64,000 nt of DNA, taken from NCBI RefSeq assembly GCF_003444775.1, contig NZ_CP021081.1:1414001-1478000 (forward strand), given 5' to 3'. How positions within the stretch are numbered: position 1 is the stretch's first letter; every line of letters begins with the position of its first letter. The DNA is from Deinococcus ficus (lineage in GTDB: Bacteria > Deinococcota > Deinococci > Deinococcales > Deinococcaceae). Below the pieces are notes generated by a model, which ran no database searches, was not told the DNA's origin, and saw only the letters and a program-made list of their open reading frames with translations. This document shows positions 1-13,853 of the stretch, in pieces. Both the position numbers and the translations under genes were made by a program.

Positions 1-1007
1 GGATGTTCGTTGTTTTGAGCGATGAACGCCTCAATGGCCTGTTCGAGGTCATCCTTCGAATGAAAATCTCCGCGACGCAGCCGCCGGCGACTGAGCAGCG
101 CAAACCACGATTCCACCAGGTTCAGCCAGGACCCGCTCGTCGGCGTGAAGTGAAAGGTGTACCGCGGATGCTGAATCAGCCAGCCCTGGACCGCTTTCGT
201 CTTATGGGTGATGTAGTTGTCGAGAATCACGTGCACCGCGAGTTCCGAAGGAACTCGCCGATCGATCTCCTCAAGGAAGTCCAGAAACTCCACGGTCCGA
301 TGCCGGGGATAACAGCGGCCGATCACCGCGCCAACCTTCGCATCCAGTGCGGCGATCAAGGTGGTGGTGCCATGCCGGATGTAAGTATGCCCGGTGCGCT
401 CTTCCTGACCCGGCTGCATGGGGAACGTGACTCCACCACGTTCCAGGGCCTGAATCTGCGGCTTTTCATCCACGCAGAGCACCAGCGCCCGATCCGGAGG
501 AGACAGATACAGGCCCACGATGTCGCGGACCTTCTCAATCAGCAGCGGGTCTTTGGACAGTTGGAAACTGGAGGTCAGGTGGGGACGCAATCCGAACGCC
601 CGCCAGATGCGGTGCACCGCACTCTGCGTGAGTCCGCTGGCCCTGGCCATGCTGCGGGTCGTCCAGTGCGTCGCATGTGCCGGCAGGGTATCCAATGTCA
701 GGCGCACGACCTGTTCCACCTGCTGATCCTGAATAGAACGCGGTGCCCCGCTCTTCGGCGCGTCACTCAGCCCGTCGATGCCCGCCCGAATGAACCGTCG
801 GCGCCAGACGCTGACCGTGTCGTCACACAGCCCGACCTTCTCGCCGATGTCGCTCAACGTCCACTCAGGGTGATCTGTGCTCAGCAGGATCACCCTGGCG
901 CGGGTGGCCAAACCCCTCGGGGTCTGGCGGCGGCGCACGAGAGCCTCCAGGAGGGCACGCTCGTCAGGTGTGGGTTGAGGAACCGGTGAGTGGCGACCGC
1001 GGGACAT
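1..1007 (-). CDS. IS630-family DDE transposase (3' end outside window)
   Basis: Cut-and-paste transposase of the IS630/Tc1-mariner type. The reading frame runs uninterrupted from an ATG at 1007, preceded by GGAGGTGAGGC, off the left edge, giving about 335 residues; the family is usually 340-360. An N-terminal helix-turn-helix region contains WTLSDIGEKVG and VSVWRRRF. The catalytic core shows the DDE triad: Asp in LCVDEKPQIQALER, Asp in VHVILDNYITHK and Glu in WLNLVESWFALLSRR. There is no frameshift or stop in the visible part, so the copy may be functional. It reads away from the rest of the window and has no functional link to its neighbours. Confidence 0.9.
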   Translation of the reverse strand, partial: MSRGRHSPVPQPTPDERALLEALVRRRQTPRGLATRARVILLSTDHPEWTLSDIGEKVGLCDDTVSVWRRRFIRAGIDGLSDAPKSGAPRSIQDQQVEQVVRLTLDTLPAHATHWTTRSMARASGLTQSAVHRIWRAFGLRPHLTSSFQLSKDPLLIEKVRDIVGLYLSPPDRALVLCVDEKPQIQALERGGVTFPMQPGQEERTGHTYIRHGTTTLIAALDAKVGAVIGRCYPRHRTVEFLDFLEEIDRRVPSELAVHVILDNYITHKTKAVQGWLIQHPRYTFHFTPTSGSWLNLVESWFALLSRRRLRRGDFHSKDDLEQAIEAFIAQNNEH

Positions 1008-1069
1008 GCCTCACCTCCGAGTCCATCGTACGCCTCCCCACCCAGCACTCTTCTGAATCAGTCCACTAG
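1..1069 (-). mobile_element. IS630-family insertion sequence, cut by the window edge
   Basis: The transposase gene is followed on its 5' side by about 60 nt of non-coding DNA ending in CACTAG at 1064-1069. IS630/Tc1-mariner elements insert at TA, often within CTAG, so the outer end is placed at the CTAG at 1066-1069. The other end lies outside the window, so the terminal inverted repeat cannot be confirmed. The boundary is an inference. Confidence 0.65.
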
Positions 1070-1081
1070 GGACCCAAATTT

Positions 1082-1114
1082 GACCGCCCCGCTTCACTGT
1101 GGAAGGGGGCGGTC
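1082..1114. terminator. Hairpin between IS630 end and small ORF
   Basis: GACCGCCCC at 1082-1090 pairs perfectly with GGGGCGGTC at 1106-1114. The minus-strand side is followed by AAATTTGGG. It may terminate the minus-strand small gene ending at 1135. The T-tract is poor, so activity is uncertain. Confidence 0.4.
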
Positions 1115-1134
1115 GTTGAGGTGGGGGCGGCGGG

Positions 1135-1293
1135 TCATCCGGCGAGCCGTCCGAGTTGGAACAGGCGGCTCAGGGCGAGGCGGGGACTTTCGGGGCTTGG
1201 GGCGCGGAGCTTGCGGGCGTCGCGGTCGCGCTGCGCTTCGTCGCGGAGCTGCTGGGCTCGTTCGACACCGTACTGAAGGGACTGGACGTTCAC
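1135..1293 (-). CDS. Small basic hypothetical protein, 52 residues
   Basis: I do not recognise a family. The start is GTG at 1293, chosen because AAGGAG lies 6 nt upstream (AAGGAGAGAACGTG). The product begins VNVQSLQYGVERAQQLRDEA and ends FQLGRLAG. It is rich in Arg, Gln and Leu, with an amphipathic helical first half (heptad-like Leu and Ala) and no membrane segment or cysteines. A hairpin follows the stop. A clear Shine-Dalgarno site plus a plausible helical composition favour a real gene, but a chance ORF in GC-rich DNA cannot be excluded. Confidence 0.45.
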   Translation of the reverse strand: MNVQSLQYGVERAQQLRDEAQRDRDARKLRAPSPESPRLALSRLFQLGRLAG

Positions 1294-1483
1294 GTTCTCT
1301 CCTTGCGCGCCGGGGCCCGGTGGGCTGTGTGGTCGGCGCGTCTGCATGTATGGTGCCCGAAGGGGGCGCTCCGGGGCATGCGGTGAGTGGCGCACTGCCG
1401 GCTGCGCCAGGTGGCCTAGCGGGCGGGCGCTGCGTTAAGCATCCGGCAAGCCCGGGGGCGGGAAAACAGCGTGTAATGACGGG

Positions 1484-2242
1484 ATGTTCACGGGGAGGCG
1501 CAGGGAGGACCTGCAGGCGCGGTGGCAGCCGCTGGTCCGCAAGTACTGGAAGACGGTCGCGTGGATCGGCCTGGGCGTGCTGCTGCCGCTGGTGCTCGTG
1601 GCGAACGTCACGGAGGAGGTGTTCCGGGACGGCGGCTTCGTGTGGGACCAGGCGATCCTGGACTTCTACCGCGAGAACCGCACGCCGGCCCTGACGGCCT
1701 TTGCCCGGGCGCTGGGGGTGATCGGCGGGGTGACGGTCCTGCCGATCATCACGCTGGCGCTGGCCCTCGGGCTGGCCTGGAAGCGCCTGCCCGGGAAGGC
1801 GTGGTACCTGGCGCTCAGCGTGGCCGGCGGCACGCTGCTGAACGTCCTGGCGAAAGTCGCCTTCCAGCGGCCCCGCCCGGACGGGCTGGGTGCCGTGCTG
1901 GTCGAGCCGGGGTTCAGTTTCCCGAGTGGGCACACCATGGCGAACTCGGCGTTTGCGGTGGCGCTGATCCTGATTTGCTGGCCCACCCGGGCGCGCTGGG
2001 CGGTCCTGGGACTGGCCGGCGCGTGGATGCTCCTGATTGCCGCGAGCCGCAACTACCTGGGCGTGCACTACCCCACGGACGTGCTGGTGGGCATGCTGGC
2101 CAGCACCGCCTGGGCGGCCGGGCTGTACCGCGCCATGCGCCGCGTGTGGGTGCGCCCGCGCGAGGCGGCCCGGCAGGCTGAACGGGAACAGGCGCAGGAG
2201 GATGCCGGGAATGGTGACGGGGACCGCCTGAAGGTGCCCTAG
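1484..2242 (+). CDS. PAP2-family membrane phosphatase
   Basis: Type 2 phosphatidic acid phosphatase-like enzyme, likely acting on lipid phosphates such as undecaprenyl diphosphate, phosphatidate or phosphatidylglycerophosphate at the outer face of the membrane. All three family motifs are present: KVAFQRPRP at 124-132, PSGH at 147-150 and SRNYLGVHYPTD at 188-199, giving the catalytic His residues and the Asp. Hydrophobic segments lie near residues 24-41, 77-98, 107-123, 154-167 and 172-187. The C-terminus is charged (EAARQAEREQAQED). 252 residues is normal. The start has no obvious ribosome site, but TGTAAT sits 6 nt upstream, close to the leaderless pattern seen elsewhere. Substrate cannot be told from sequence. 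Confidence 0.88.
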   Translation: MFTGRRREDLQARWQPLVRKYWKTVAWIGLGVLLPLVLVANVTEEVFRDGGFVWDQAILDFYRENRTPALTAFARALGVIGGVTVLPIITLALALGLAWKRLPGKAWYLALSVAGGTLLNVLAKVAFQRPRPDGLGAVLVEPGFSFPSGHTMANSAFAVALILICWPTRARWAVLGLAGAWMLLIAASRNYLGVHYPTDVLVGMLASTAWAAGLYRAMRRVWVRPREAARQAEREQAQEDAGNGDGDRLKVP

Positions 2243-2265
2243 GCGGTCCCCGTTCGGGCGGGAGG

Positions 2266-3684
2266 TCAGTCGGCGGCGACCGGCGCTTCGTTCAGGCGGA
2301 AGGCTGCGTGCACGGCGCGGGTGGCCTGGTCCACCTCGGCGCCGTTGATGGCCACGCTGACGTTCAGCTCGCTGCTGCCCTGGGAGATCATCAGGATGTT
2401 CACGTCCGCGTCGGCCAGCGCGGTGAACATTCTGGCGGACACGCCTTTCTGTCCGCGCATGCCGCTGCCCACGATGGCGAGCACGGCCACGCCGTCCTGC
2501 TCCTCGATGCGCAGGTCCCCGCCGACCTCGCGCAGGGCACTGAGGGTGCGTTCGGCGTCACCGCTCTGCACGGCGATGGACACGTTGCTCATGCTGCTGC
2601 TCTGCGAGACCATCAGCAGCGTGATGTTCACGCGGGCGATCGCGTCGAACAGGCTCGCCACGACCTGCGGTACGCCCAGCGCGCCGGCGCCCGTCACGTT
2701 GATCAGGGACACGTTGCGGATGGCGGTCACGGCCTTCACGGGGTGCGCCTGGTCGTTGTTCGGTTCGGCCTGCACCAGCGTGCCGGGGAAGTCCGGGTCG
2801 CGGCTGTTCTTCAGCCGCAGCGGAATGCCGCTGTCCTGCAGGGGCGTGACGGCCAGGGGGTGCAGGACCTTGGCGCCGAAGTACGCGAGTTCCATCACCT
2901 CGCCGTAACTGAGGGTGTCCACGTTCCGGGCGTCCGCGACCACGCGGGGGTCGGCGCTCATGACGCCGTCCACGTCCTTCCAGCCCCACACCTCGTCGGC
3001 GTGCAGGGCCTTGCCGATGATCGTGGCGCTGAAGTCCGTGCCGCCGCGGCCCAGGGTGGTGATCGCCCCCTTCTCGGTTTCGCCCATGAACCCGGACACG
3101 ACCGGGATGACGCCGGCCGCCATGAAGCCGCTGAGGCGGTCCTTGATGCGCTCGTAGGTGGTGGGCAGCGGCTTGGCGTTTCCGAAGTTCGTGTCGGTGA
3201 GGATGCCGGCCTCGCCGCCCGTGAGGTGCTTGGCGCGGTGCCCGGACTGTTCGAGGGCCAGGCTCATCAGGGGCGCGCTGAGGCGCTCGCCGAACGCCAC
3301 GATCAGGTCGCGGCTGCGGGGCGTGAGTTCACGCAGGAGGTACACGCCGTACACGGCCTGCCGCAGCGTCTCGTGCATCTCGCGGATCTCGCGCACGGCG
3401 GCGCTGTCGGGGCTGGCACCGAGTTCCTGCGCGGCCGTGAAGTGCCGGGTGCGCATGGCGGCGATCTCGTCGTTCGCCGCGGCGATGTCGCCTTTCTGGG
3501 CGTCGTCGGCGATCTTCAGAAGCTGGTTGGTGACGCCGGCCATGGCGGAGACGACCACGATGACCTTCACGCCCTCGTCCACGCTGCGGGCGGCCAGGGA
3601 GGCGCTGTGGCGGATGGCGGCCGCGTCGCCCATGTTCGTCCCGCCGAACTTCATGACCAGAAGGGAGTGACCGGTTTGGCTCAT
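2266..3684 (-). CDS. lysC: Aspartate kinase
   Basis: Phosphorylates aspartate to 4-aspartyl phosphate, the first step toward threonine, methionine and (in most bacteria) diaminopimelate. The N-terminus has the kinase signature MKFGGTN at residues 11-17; the central region has [12 protein letters not shown] and the C-terminal third carries tandem ACT domains for amino-acid feedback. It is monofunctional, with no homoserine dehydrogenase domain, 472 residues. The second of two in-frame ATGs (3684) was chosen because TATCAT at 3692-3697 lies 7 nt upstream, matching the leaderless pattern. Since this genome makes lysine through aminoadipate, the flux here is expected to go to Thr and Met. It diverges from gap across about 180 nt holding an inverted repeat. 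Confidence 0.93.
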   Translation of the reverse strand: MSQTGHSLLVMKFGGTNMGDAAAIRHSASLAARSVDEGVKVIVVVSAMAGVTNQLLKIADDAQKGDIAAANDEIAAMRTRHFTAAQELGASPDSAAVREIREMHETLRQAVYGVYLLRELTPRSRDLIVAFGERLSAPLMSLALEQSGHRAKHLTGGEAGILTDTNFGNAKPLPTTYERIKDRLSGFMAAGVIPVVSGFMGETEKGAITTLGRGGTDFSATIIGKALHADEVWGWKDVDGVMSADPRVVADARNVDTLSYGEVMELAYFGAKVLHPLAVTPLQDSGIPLRLKNSRDPDFPGTLVQAEPNNDQAHPVKAVTAIRNVSLINVTGAGALGVPQVVASLFDAIARVNITLLMVSQSSSMSNVSIAVQSGDAERTLSALREVGGDLRIEEQDGVAVLAIVGSGMRGQKGVSARMFTALADADVNILMISQGSSELNVSVAINGAEVDQATRAVHAAFRLNEAPVAAD

Positions 3685-3761
3685 GTCCTGCATGATAGGT
3701 GGCGCGTGTCCCGGCGCGCGCCGCGCGGGTTAGGGGGGCGCGCGCCGGCCGTCCCGGATTG

Positions 3762-3776
3762 GTGTCCGCCGGACAC
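3762..3776. promoter_or_regulatory. Perfect inverted repeat between lysC and gap
   Basis: GTGTCCGCCGGACAC is a 7-1-7 perfect palindrome. It sits 25 nt upstream of the gap -10 box (3801-3806) and about 65 nt upstream of the lysC -10 box. The position suits a regulator of gap. No binding protein can be named. Confidence 0.45.
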
Positions 3777-3800
3777 GAACCCCGATTGTGGGTTTCGGCG

Positions 3801-3806
3801 TACACT
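3801..3806 (+). promoter_or_regulatory. -10 box of the gap operon promoter
   Basis: TACACT, followed by about 57 nt of leader that ends in a good Shine-Dalgarno site (TGGAGG). No convincing -35 lies at 17 nt. This leadered design contrasts with the leaderless genes around it and fits a highly translated glycolytic operon. Confidence 0.55.
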
Positions 3807-3851
3807 GGGCCATGAGAGGCGCCCGCCCCACCCAGGGGCGGCCCTCAGTGA

Positions 3852-4856
<1,005 letters not shown>

Positions 4857-4949
4857 GACCAGCCGCGCCGGCCCGCCCCGGCGCGGACCACCAGGGGGCA
4901 GTGGACCAGCAGAGGCGGCCACTGCCCCCGCTTCACAGGGAGAAACGAC

Positions 4950-6115
<1,166 letters not shown>

Positions 6116-6119
<4 letters not shown>

Positions 6120-7150
6120 CCGCCGCCGCCTCCGCCGTGACCCACCGGACCACCCGGCAGTTCACCGAGGCGTTCGCGCAGCGCCTTGTCACCCACCTGA
6201 ACCACCTCCGGCAGGAAAGCCACCCGGAGGACCCGCCGGTCCAGGTGGACAATGTGTGGGGGCAGATGCAGCACCTGCCGGACCTGCTGGACCTGCAGTT
6301 CTGGACGGTGGAGGACGACGCCGGCATTCACGCCCACGCCCGCACGCAGTTCATGCGCGGCCCGGACAACCAGCACCTCGCGCACCTCGACCTCATGGTC
6401 GCCCCGGACCGGCGCGGGCAGGGCCTCGGCCGGCAGCTGCTGGGCCTGGCCGCCCACGCCATGCAGGCCGAGGGCCGGTCCCTGCTGCTCACGGCCACGA
6501 ACGACCGCGTCCCGGCCGGTGAGCGGTTCGCCCGGCGGCACGGGTTCCAGGCGGCGCAGTCCACCCACACCAACCGGCTGCTGCTCCGTGACCTGCCCGC
6601 CGGCCTGCTGGACCGCTGGACGACCCGCACCGAGGACGGCTACCGCCTGGAGTTCTGGCAGGACGCCGTGCCCGAGGCGGACCTGCCCGCCTACGCCGCC
6701 CTGCTGGACGTCATGAACAGCGCCCCCACCGACGACCTGAACGTCGAGGACAGCCACGTCACCCCAGAGGAAGTGCGTGCCATGGAACGCCTGTCCGCTG
6801 CCGGCGGGCGCACCACCCTGACCGTGGTGGCCCGCGCGCCCGACGGCACCCTCGCCGGAATGACCGACCTGTCCTGGCGCGCCGCGCAGCCGCAGATCGT
6901 CGGGCAGGGCAACACCGGCGTGCTGGACGCCCACCGCGGCCGCGGCCTGGGCCGCTGGCTGAAAGCAGCCAACCTGCAGCGCCTCCTGACCCTCAACCCG
7001 CATGCCCGGGAGATCCGCACGCAGAACGCCGACAGCAACGGCCCCATGCTGCACATCAACACCGCCATGGGCTTCCGCCCGTTCATGGCCTCCACCGTCT
7101 GGCAGGGCGACCTCACCGCCACGCTCGACCACCTGAAGGAATCCACATGA
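6116..7150 (+). CDS. Double-domain GNAT acetyltransferase inside the glycolytic operon
   Basis: Acetyl-CoA-dependent N-acetyltransferase fold, present twice. The first domain has the pyrophosphate-binding loop [11 protein letters not shown] near residues 100-110; the second has [12 protein letters not shown] near residues 277-288. Two GNAT domains in about 344 residues resembles the layout of mycothiol synthase-like proteins, but the acceptor cannot be predicted. It overlaps pgk and tpiA by 4 nt on each side (ATGA), so its expression is locked to central glycolysis. It could modify a metabolite or a protein. Function is unknown beyond the fold. Confidence 0.85.
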
Positions 7151-7881
7151 CCATCCTGCTTGCCCTGAACTGGAAGATGAACAAGACCCCCACCGAGGCG
7201 CGCGCCTGGGCGGAGGACCTCAAAGACAAGTACGCCCCAGTGGACGGCGTGGAACTCGCCGTCATGGCCCCCGCCCTCGACCTCCCCACCCTGGCCGCCA
7301 ACCTGCCCGCAGGCGTGGGCTACGGCGGTCAGGACGTCTCCGCGCAGGAATCTGGCGCGTACACCGGCGAGACCAGCGCCGCCATGCTCAAGGACGTGGG
7401 CTGCACCTACGCCGTCGTCGGGCACAGCGAACGCCGCGACTACCACGGCGAAACCGACGAGACCGTCGCCGCCAAGGCCCGCCAGGCGCAGGCGCACGGC
7501 CTGACCCCCATCGTCTGCGTGGGCGAGAAGCTCGACATCCGGGAGAAAGGCGAGCACGTGGCCTTCACCCTCCGGCAGCTCGCCGGCAGCCTCAGCGGCG
7601 TGGACGCCGAAGTGGTCGTCGCGTACGAACCCGTCTGGGCCATCGGCACCGGCAAGACCGCCACCGCTGACGACGCCGAGGAACTCGCCGCCGCCATCCG
7701 TGACGCCCTGCGCGGTCAGTACGGCGCGAAAGCCGACGGCATCCGCGTCCTGTACGGCGGCAGCGTCAAACCGGATAACATCGCCGAGATCTGCGCCAAA
7801 CCCAACGTGAACGGCGCCCTGGTCGGCGGCGCCAGCCTGAAGGTCGCGGACGTGCTCGGCATGCAGGGCGCCCTCCAGTAA
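7147..7881 (+). CDS. tpiA: Triosephosphate isomerase
   Basis: Interconverts dihydroxyacetone phosphate and glyceraldehyde-3-phosphate. Catalytic residues are visible: Asn8 and Lys10 in LALNWKMNK, the electrophilic His93 in VVGHSERR and the base Glu161 in [22 protein letters not shown] near the C-terminus binds phosphate. 244 residues is standard. Last gene of the gap-pgk-GNAT-tpiA operon, overlapping the GNAT gene by 4 nt and followed by a strong terminator. Confidence 0.97.
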   Translation: MTILLALNWKMNKTPTEARAWAEDLKDKYAPVDGVELAVMAPALDLPTLAANLPAGVGYGGQDVSAQESGAYTGETSAAMLKDVGCTYAVVGHSERRDYHGETDETVAAKARQAQAHGLTPIVCVGEKLDIREKGEHVAFTLRQLAGSLSGVDAEVVVAYEPVWAIGTGKTATADDAEELAAAIRDALRGQYGAKADGIRVLYGGSVKPDNIAEICAKPNVNGALVGGASLKVADVLGMQGALQ

Positions 7882-7896
7882 AACGCGTCCAGCCTC

Positions 7897-7926
7897 TCCC
7901 CCATCCAGCCCAGCTGAGATGGGGGA
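7897..7926 (+). terminator. Rho-independent terminator of the glycolytic operon
   Basis: TCCCCCATC (7897-7905) pairs with GATGGGGGA (7918-7926) and is followed by TTTCGTTT. It lies between the convergent tpiA and the reductase gene and could serve both. Confidence 0.75.
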
Positions 7927-7932
7927 TTTCGT

Positions 7933-8481
7933 TTACCGCGTGGAGTCCGGTTCGTACGTCAGCAGCAGCACGCCGTCGCCCAGGTCCCGGGACGCCGCGA
8001 GTTTCAGGGGAACCCGGTCCCCTTCCCCGAACAGCCGTTTTCCGCGTCCGAGCACCACCGGAAACACCATCAATCGCAACTCGTCCACCAGACCATGCCG
8101 CAACAGCCACTGCGCCAGTGTGGCGCTGCCGTACACGAGCAGGCTCCCCTCCCCCTGACCTTTCAGCTGAGAGACGGCCTCCTCCAGGTTCCCCGGCAGG
8201 ACCTCGGCATTCCACCCAAGGGTGCCGGGCACCAACGTCCTTGAGGTAACGTGTTTGGGCAGAGAGTTCATCCGGTCCGCGAATTCACCTTTGCCCTCCT
8301 GGCCCGGCCAGTACCCCAGAAAGTCCTCGAACGTCACGCGGCCCAACACCAGAGCGTCAGTCTCGAACAGTTCCTCCCGCTTGAAGGACCTGTCCTCCGG
8401 CGAATACTGCCGTGTCCAGGCCCCAGGCTCCTCCATCACGCCGTCCAGGGACAGAAATTCCGTCACGATGAGTTTGCGCAC
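7933..8481 (-). CDS. Dihydrofolate reductase-family protein (RibD C-terminal-like)
   Basis: NAD(P)H-dependent reductase fold related to DHFR and the RibD C-terminal domain (YyaP/YwjB group). Beginning RKLIVTEFLSLDGVMEEPG, it has the ALVLGRVTFEDFLGYWP core, LLVYGSATLAQWLL for the pyrophosphate loop, and ELRLMVFPVVLGRGKRLF near the end, all typical. The GTG at 8481 was chosen over upstream starts because AGGAGG lies at 8488-8493. That gives 182 residues. Unlike most neighbours it has a leader with a ribosome site; a -10 box TACACT is at 8518-8523 and a perfect palindrome covers the -35 side, suggesting repression by a DNA-binding regulator. Substrate unknown. Confidence 0.85.
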   Translation of the reverse strand: MRKLIVTEFLSLDGVMEEPGAWTRQYSPEDRSFKREELFETDALVLGRVTFEDFLGYWPGQEGKGEFADRMNSLPKHVTSRTLVPGTLGWNAEVLPGNLEEAVSQLKGQGEGSLLVYGSATLAQWLLRHGLVDELRLMVFPVVLGRGKRLFGEGDRVPLKLAASRDLGDGVLLLTYEPDSTR

Positions 8482-8544
8482 TTTGGGCCTCCTATGGAAT
8501 GTGTGCTGGTGGAGCTGAGTGTAGAAAAAAACAAAGGTCAGCAC

Positions 8545-8562
8545 AGGTGAAAATTTTCACCT
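8545..8562. promoter_or_regulatory. Perfect 18-bp palindrome, probable operator
   Basis: AGGTGAAAATTTTCACCT is fully self-complementary. It overlaps the expected -35 position of the reductase promoter (its -10 TACACT is at 8518-8523 on the minus strand). Such a site suits a dimeric repressor such as a TetR-, MarR- or HxlR-type protein. It lies 93 nt upstream of the asnS -10 box, so asnS control is less likely. Confidence 0.6.
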
Positions 8563-8614
8563 CAATATTCCCTTTTGCCCGTCGGCCTTGTATTCTTGCT
8601 CCTGGGCTTTGCAA

Positions 8615-8626
8615 TTGGATATATTC
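8615..8626 (+). repeat. TTGGATATATTC intergenic motif, copy 1
   Basis: First of four identical 12-mers in the window. It lies 42 nt before the asnS start codon and 28 nt before its -10 box. See copies at 10081, 11921 and 17239. Confidence 0.7.
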
Positions 8627-8654
8627 CAGAAAATTTGCCGCGGCTCCCTACGCC

Positions 8655-8660
8655 TATACT
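8655..8660 (+). promoter_or_regulatory. -10 box of leaderless asnS promoter
   Basis: TATACT lies 8 nt before the asnS ATG with no Shine-Dalgarno site between, so the transcript should begin at or very near the start codon. Confidence 0.6.
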
Positions 8661-8668
8661 GACCGCCG

Positions 8669-10003
<1,335 letters not shown>

Positions 10004-10080
10004 GGACATGCTTGGGTGCGGGTGGGTGGGCGCGGGCCTGCTCACCCGCTTTCCTCGGTCGGTTCCGCAGATTCCCTGTT

Positions 10081-10092
10081 TTGGATATATTC
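10081..10092 (+). repeat. TTGGATATATTC intergenic motif, copy 2
   Basis: Identical to copy 1 and, like it, exactly 42 nt before the next start codon (10135). It lies 30 nt before the TAGAGT -10 box of the PhzF-like gene. Confidence 0.7.
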
Positions 10093-10134
10093 ATCCACCG
10101 GCCTGGGCGGGACCCCAGGCGCTAGAGTGAGCGG

Positions 10135-11031
10135 ATGATCGGGTACAGCGAGGTCTACGCCTTCACCGACACGCCCGGCTTCGGCAACCGCGCCGGCGTG
10201 GTGCTGGACGCCCGCACCCTGAGCGACCGGCAGATGCAGGCCCTCGCCCGCCACCTGGACGCCCCGGAAACCGTGTTCGTCACGGACCTGGACCGGCGCG
10301 GCGCCACCGTCCGCTACTTCACCCCCACTCAGGAGATCGAGTTCTGCGGGCATGCCACCCTGGCCCTGGGGCTGATGCTCGCCCAGCAGGGCCTGCTCCG
10401 GCACGGGCAGGACTACCCGCTGCACACCCTGGTGGGCACCGTGCCCCTGCGCCTGGACGGTGACAACCAGGAACTGCGCATCTGGATGCAGCAGCCCGAA
10501 CTGGACGTCCGGCCCCTGCCGGGCGCGCTGCGCGCCGAGTTCGCCGAGGCCCTGGGCATCAACGAACGGGTGATACACCGCGGCCTTCCGCTGGCCGCCG
10601 CGAGTGCCGGAGGATGGAGCGCCTTCGTGCCCCTGCTGGACCAGATGATCCTCGACGCCCTGGAACCCGACCTGGACCGCATCCGCACCATCAGCGAGTC
10701 GCTGGGCATCGTGAGCGTGTACGCGTACGCGCCGGTGGGCGTGAACCGCTTCGCCGCACGGGACTTCGCGCCCGCTGTGGGCATTCCCGAGGACCCCGTC
10801 ACCGGCAGTGCCGGCGGCGCCCTGCTGGGCCTGCTGGCCTCCCAGGGCCGGCTGCCCGTCCGCGGGGACCGGGCGGCCGGCACGGTGTACCAGGGGCACG
10901 TCCTCGGCACTCCCGGCGAGGTGGAGGTGCAGGTGCTGCTCCGCGGCGACCGCGTGACCGCCATTCGCGTGGGCGGCCGCGCCGTGATGGACCGCGAGGG
11001 CCACTGGCTGCCGGACACAACCGCCCAGTGA
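10135..11031 (+). CDS. PhzF-family isomerase/epimerase-like protein
   Basis: Member of the PhzF/diaminopimelate-epimerase-like fold. The Glu45 that acts as acid/base in phenazine PhzF is present in LDAPETVF (residues 41-48), and the conserved [11 protein letters not shown] follows at 69-79, with [13 protein letters not shown] near residue 222. 298 residues, two similar halves, as expected. No phenazine genes are nearby, so the name is only structural; many homologues act on unknown small molecules. The start has TAGAGT 6 nt upstream (leaderless). Confidence 0.88.
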   Translation: MIGYSEVYAFTDTPGFGNRAGVVLDARTLSDRQMQALARHLDAPETVFVTDLDRRGATVRYFTPTQEIEFCGHATLALGLMLAQQGLLRHGQDYPLHTLVGTVPLRLDGDNQELRIWMQQPELDVRPLPGALRAEFAEALGINERVIHRGLPLAAASAGGWSAFVPLLDQMILDALEPDLDRIRTISESLGIVSVYAYAPVGVNRFAARDFAPAVGIPEDPVTGSAGGALLGLLASQGRLPVRGDRAAGTVYQGHVLGTPGEVEVQVLLRGDRVTAIRVGGRAVMDREGHWLPDTTAQ

Positions 11032-11077
11032 TCTGAACCGCCACCGGCCCGGCGATTCCGTCAGGGCCTACACTGCC

Positions 11078-11875
11078 GTGATGCTGGGACTTGTCGGAGT
11101 GGATGTGGACGGAACGCTGGTCGGCACGGACAACCGCGTGCGGGAGGACGTGTGGGCGGCCATCGAACGGGGGCGCGCAGCAGGCATGCACTTTGCCATC
11201 TGCACCGGGCGGCCCGCGGTGGGCAACGCCCTGGAGTACGCGCGGCGCCTCGATCCGGACGGCTGGCACGTCTTCCAGAACGGGGCGAGCATCGTGCACG
11301 CCCGCACGGGCGAGAGCCTCTCGGCGGCCTTTCCGGAAGAGGCCCTGCCGGGCCTGCTGAACATGGCGCACGAACGCGGGTGGCTGCTGGAGCTGTACAC
11401 CGACACGGACATGGCCGTCACGCAGCCGGGGGACGTGGCGCGGCGGCACGCGGACCTGCTGGGCATCCCGTACCGCCCGCAGCCGCCCGAGGCGCTGGAG
11501 GGCACGGTCGTGCGCGTGCAGTGGGTGGTGCCCCGCGAGGACGAGGGCACGGTCACGGCCACACCTCACCCCGGGCTGGACCTGCACCCGGCAGGCAGCC
11601 CGGTCATGCGGGACGTGATGTTCATCAGCGTCACGCGGGCTGGCGTGAACAAGGGCAGCGCCCTGGGCCGCATCGCACAGCGGTACGGGTTCGGCATGGA
11701 CCGCGTGATGATGGTCGGCGACGGAGAGAACGACGTGACGGCCCTGCGGGCGGTAGGTCACCCGGTCGCCATGGGGAACGCGGACGCCCCGGCCCGGGAG
11801 GCTGCGCGGTATCAGGTGGGGCACGTGGATCAGGGGGGATTGATCGGGGCGGTGGATCTGGCGCTGGGGCTGTAG
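11078..11875 (+). CDS. HAD-family sugar-phosphate-type phosphatase (Cof-like)
   Basis: Haloacid dehalogenase superfamily, subclass IIB. The nucleophile and acid are Asp8 and Asp10 in [10 protein letters not shown]; the lysine is likely in [13 protein letters not shown] and the metal-binding loop is [17 protein letters not shown] near residue 215. The large cap between motifs 2 and 3 fits Cof/YidA-type enzymes acting on sugar phosphates, nucleotides or cofactors. 265 residues. TACACT lies 6 nt upstream of the ATG (leaderless). Transcribed in the same direction as the PhzF-like gene but from its own promoter. Confidence 0.87.
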   Translation: MMLGLVGVDVDGTLVGTDNRVREDVWAAIERGRAAGMHFAICTGRPAVGNALEYARRLDPDGWHVFQNGASIVHARTGESLSAAFPEEALPGLLNMAHERGWLLELYTDTDMAVTQPGDVARRHADLLGIPYRPQPPEALEGTVVRVQWVVPREDEGTVTATPHPGLDLHPAGSPVMRDVMFISVTRAGVNKGSALGRIAQRYGFGMDRVMMVGDGENDVTALRAVGHPVAMGNADAPAREAARYQVGHVDQGGLIGAVDLALGL

Positions 11876-11920
11876 GTCACTGGGACCGGGGAGTGGCTAC
11901 GTACGGACAGACCGCTATGA

Positions 11921-11932
11921 TTGGATATATTC
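11921..11932 (+). repeat. TTGGATATATTC intergenic motif, copy 3
   Basis: Same 12-mer and orientation as copies 1, 2 and 4, but here between convergent genes with no plus-strand gene downstream. It lies just beyond the terminator of the mutase gene. Confidence 0.7.
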
Positions 11933-11949
11933 GGTTGTCAGACGTGAAA

Positions 11950-11980
11950 AGGCGGAGCGTTCCAGATGGACGCTCCGCCT
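11950..11980 (-). terminator. Terminator of the acyl-CoA mutase gene
   Basis: AGGCGGAGCGT at 11950-11960 pairs perfectly with ACGCTCCGCCT at 11970-11980. On the minus strand the stem is followed by TTTTCACG, a typical T-tract. Confidence 0.75.
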
Positions 11981-11995
11981 CTCCCCTGCCCCGGA

Positions 11996-13642
<1,647 letters not shown>

Positions 13643-13853
13643 GCGGGGACCTCCGGGCGGGCGCGGGGGGTGGGGCGCGGGACGGCAAAACTAACGACCG
13701 TTAGGGTACTGGACAGGGTAGCAGACCGGTGCGCCGCCCCGGTGCCGGGCAGGTGAGACAGCCCCCCGCCCAGGGGAACCGGACGCGGCCGTCTTGAGGC
13801 TCCGTTCGGGAAAGCCCGGGCTACTGCGGGGCCTGCTCTAGACTCGGCGGCAC

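Noticed and set aside
3..989. Open plus-strand frame of 328 codons at the left edge
   Set aside because: It is the complement of the IS630 transposase, which has the DDE triad and a ribosome site on the minus strand.
10135..11031. Phenazine biosynthesis locus suggested by the PhzF-like gene
   Set aside because: No other phz gene is nearby; the family is widespread with unrelated roles.
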